From JADHMP01 sp016779985 (lineage in GTDB: Bacteria > Bacteroidota > Bacteroidia > Flavobacteriales > Flavobacteriaceae): a stretch of DNA of 64,000 nucleotides. Under the pieces are notes generated by a model. It was not told the DNA's origin and ran no database searches. It saw only the letters and a list, made by a program, of their open reading frames with translations. Shown here piece after piece: positions 61,898 to 64,000 of the stretch (its first letter is position 1; every line of letters begins with the position of its first letter). A program made the translations under genes and the position numbers. The stretch covers positions 62,001 to 126,000 of the forward strand of contig JADHMP010000005.1 in the NCBI GenBank assembly GCA_016779985.1. Reading direction: 5' to 3'.

Positions 61898-64000
61898 TTA
61901 AAACTTATAGGTCAATGCTAGTGAATAGTTTCGACCTAATTGTCCATGTTGAGAAACTTCACTTGAATACAAAAATCTTCCTCCAGCTGTTCCACCTGTA
62001 CTATCCAGTGTAACGTCGGGGTAAATATCAAATACATTATTTGCAATTCCTGTCAAACGGAGCTCAGGTGAAAACTTATATGTCACCCGAAGATCCGTAA
62101 TTAACTTAGATGCTAATTCTTGATCAAATAAAGGATTTTCATCTACATTAGCTACTGTTACAGGACCAAAGTTAGTGTTGTACAATCCAAAACTAAACTG
62201 GTCTGCATTATAGTCTAATGTTAAAGACATTTTAGACCTAGGACGAGAATTGACAATTAAACTACGCTCTCTATGAGAGAAAATCTCAACAGATCCGAGT
62301 TCACTAGGTGTATCAATACTGTCAATAGTTGTTTTATTAAAGTTCCCCACAAATCCAAGCATTAGATTTTCTTTTCTCCAGTTAAAAACAAAGTCAACTC
62401 CTGTGGTATTGGTATTACCTGCATTAATCCATGCTTGAACGGCTACAACTCCTGCAGCATTGAGATTGGCTTCTAACTCAGAACCTGCTTCACCTTGTAT
62501 TTGAGAAGTGAATAAAACTCGATCATTTACTTTAATATTATAAAAGTCAATACTTCCGGAGAATCCATTTCGATTACCGACAGTTAGTCCAGCAGAAAAA
62601 TTTTGAGATATTTCAGGGAATAAATCTTGTATGCCGAGTGAGCGGGCCTCAGGAGTTCCATTCTGGATTGTTCCTTGTAATAAGGGTTCGGCAGAACCAG
62701 CAACAATAATGTATTGTGTGTTAGAAAGATTTTGTTGATGTAACGAGGGAGCTCTAAAACCAGTAGAAAAACTAGATCGTAAGGAGGTAGTTTTGCTGAT
62801 TTTATATCGCGAAGCAACTTTCCAGCTAAAATTCTCTCCTACATCAGAAAAATTTTCAAAGCGCGCTGCCGCTGATACCAAAAGTTGTTCTGTAAAGTCA
62901 ATATCGATTCCAGAATATATTGCAAAATTATTTCGTTTCCACTCACCTGCTTGTTCAGCTGCAATTCCTGCAAATGAATCGGACCCACCTCCAAAGCGTG
63001 AAAACGAATCTCCTTCAAAAGCTTGAAATTTTTCTTCTTTGTATTCGAGACCTGAAGAGAAAGATACTTTTTCATTAAATGTTTTTGTAAAATCTGCATT
63101 TTGAATTACGTTAGCGAATGCATATCCACCTGGTTTAAAGGTTCTTGGGCTCCACCCATTTTGACTTAGATAATCTCTATTAACGGAACGGTTTACAGTA
63201 TAGTCAATTATGTTCTTGCCGTGAGTAACGGAGAGGTCGAGGCGCCACTCTTTGCCTAAATCTAGATCGACACCAATGACATTGAAATGATCTTGAATAG
63301 CACCCTCAAAAGTAGGATGGTAACCTTTAAACTGTCCTGTAGGAGCTAAAAAATTGGAAGCATCTACATCTCCTCGCCAAGCAGGATGTCGGTAATAAGC
63401 AAAAGACCTATTCCAACGATCAGAAAAACTGTGCGTGGTATAGAATTCAGAATTTTTTCCAAGAGGGTGAAAAATGTTTACTAAAATATTTTTTTGCTTT
63501 AAATCTGGGCGTCCAACAATCATCCCTAATTTAGGATTGTTAATTGCAAAATCAATGACATGTTGAGGTGAATTTTCATCTGTATCGCCAGAGCTAATAC
63601 CAGGAGAACCAGCTCGATTGGTAAGTTTTTGATCTAAATAGCCTAAAGTAAAATTAATACGTCCGCCGTTTCCGAAAGGTAGAGTGGTATTGTTGTCAAT
63701 ATTAAATTGAAAACCGTCTCCTGCAGAAGTAATGCCTGTGCCAACGTTAAATGTAGAGAAAGCAGAATTTTTCTTTAAAATAAAATTCATTACTCCAGCC
63801 ATTGCATCAGAGCCATATTGAGAAGAGGCACCATCACGAAGTACTTCAATACGGTCTATCGCGGCCATCGGAATAGCAGCAAGGTTAACCCCTACTTCAC
63901 CTTTACCAGGTGTTCTGTTTAAATAGGCTTGTGACTGTTGGTTAACACGTTTACCATTAATTAATACTAAGGTACGTGAAGGACCTAATCCACGAATATC
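61898..64000 (-). CDS. TonB-dependent outer-membrane receptor, 5' end cut by window
   Basis: The frame stays open to the last base, so about 700 C-terminal codons are present and the ATG at 63868 is internal. Upstream residues (DIRGLGPSRTLVLINGKRVN) and AAIDRIEVLRDGASSQYGSD are the plug-domain box of TonB-dependent receptors; MAGVMNFILKK follows. The rest is a 22-strand-type barrel with a late NVFDIYPDVTLDS and the C-terminal strand YSLALTYKF. The PSRTLVLINGKR-type plug is common in receptors of the Caulobacter/Xanthomonas style for sugars or other organics; the ligand is unknown. It is unlike the receptor at the left end. Confidence 0.92.
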   Translation of the reverse strand, partial: DIRGLGPSRTLVLINGKRVNQQSQAYLNRTPGKGEVGVNLAAIPMAAIDRIEVLRDGASSQYGSDAMAGVMNFILKKNSAFSTFNVGTGITSAGDGFQFNIDNNTTLPFGNGGRINFTLGYLDQKLTNRAGSPGISSGDTDENSPQHVIDFAINNPKLGMIVGRPDLKQKNILVNIFHPLGKNSEFYTTHSFSDRWNRSFAYYRHPAWRGDVDASNFLAPTGQFKGYHPTFEGAIQDHFNVIGVDLDLGKEWRLDLSVTHGKNIIDYTVNRSVNRDYLSQNGWSPRTFKPGGYAFANVIQNADFTKTFNEKVSFSSGLEYKEEKFQAFEGDSFSRFGGGSDSFAGIAAEQAGEWKRNNFAIYSGIDIDFTEQLLVSAAARFENFSDVGENFSWKVASRYKISKTTSLRSSFSTGFRAPSLHQQNLSNTQYIIVAGSAEPLLQGTIQNGTPEARSLGIQDLFPEISQNFSAGLTVGNRNGFSGSIDFYNIKVNDRVLFTSQIQGEAGSELEANLNAAGVVAVQAWINAGNTNTTGVDFVFNWRKENLMLGFVGNFNKTTIDSIDTPSELGSVEIFSHRERSLIVNSRPRSKMSLTLDYNADQFSFGLYNTNFGPVTVANVDENPLFDQELASKLITDLRVTYKFSPELRLTGIANNVFDIYPDVTLDSTGGTAGGRFLYSSEVSQHGQLGRNYSLALTYKF

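Overview
The window is AT-rich chromosomal DNA from a member of the Bacteroidota, almost certainly a (probably marine) flavobacterium. The evidence is a complete Bat aerotolerance-type operon, TonB-dependent receptors at both ends, a DUF5689 surface lipoprotein, an acpP-fabF-rnc-IPExxxVDY-pyk operon, a DnaE polymerase with a built-in proofreading exonuclease, TAnnTTTG-type -7 boxes, and carotenoid genes of the crtA/crtD/cruF type. The sequence is densely packed. Same-strand neighbours often overlap by ATGA, and three tail-to-tail pairs share one TTAA as both stop codons. I see no rRNA, tRNA, CRISPR array, insertion sequence or phage gene. 

Layout. 1-3554: 3' part of a TonB-dependent receptor plus its DUF5689 lipoprotein. 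3594-5232: two NADPH-type oxidoreductases on the minus strand. 5390-14350: eight-gene MoxR/DUF58/Bat operon. 14347-18307: cvpA, pheS, dinB and small genes. 18304-22453: minus-strand acpP-fabF-rnc-(IPExxxVDY)-pyk operon. 22597-26583: purN-rnhA-pfkB-type kinase-PurF-type amidotransferase. 26584-26960: non-coding stretch with a 76-bp element present twice, each copy ending in a strong terminator. 26961-34946: superoxide dismutase, then addA-ompA-addB. 34994-35833: an unrecognised membrane-anchored protein. 35836-41901: carotenoid region, with ThuA and crtI on the minus strand and crtA-crtD-cruF-lipoprotein on the plus strand. 41898-47882: DUF2383-like protein, epimerase, CBS protein, deacetylase, metG, yraN and an ACT-domain protein. 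47860-56886: minus-strand DNA-repair operon (exonuclease, ATP-dependent ligase, Lhr-type helicase, PdeM phosphoesterase) followed by mfd. 57108-61827: dnaE and trxA. 61898-64000: 3' part of a second TonB-dependent receptor. 

How it fits together. Three groups concern genome maintenance: AddAB recombination nuclease; the ligase-associated damage cassette with the transcription-repair factor Mfd in line behind it; and DinB and DnaE, which both carry a visible sliding-clamp motif. The carotenoid genes predict an acyclic-end pigment: desaturation by CrtI, 1-hydroxylation by CruF, 3,4-desaturation by CrtD and C2 oxygenation by CrtA. Phytoene synthase and any cyclase must lie elsewhere. 

I found no clearly new multi-gene defence or mobile system. 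The less ordinary observations are non-coding or concern gene starts: the duplicated terminator-bearing element, a GC-rich hairpin at the start of rnc, an operator-like palindrome between acpP and purN, a long-stem element before crtA, a terminator running into the addB start, and an mfd reading frame with no ordinary start codon.
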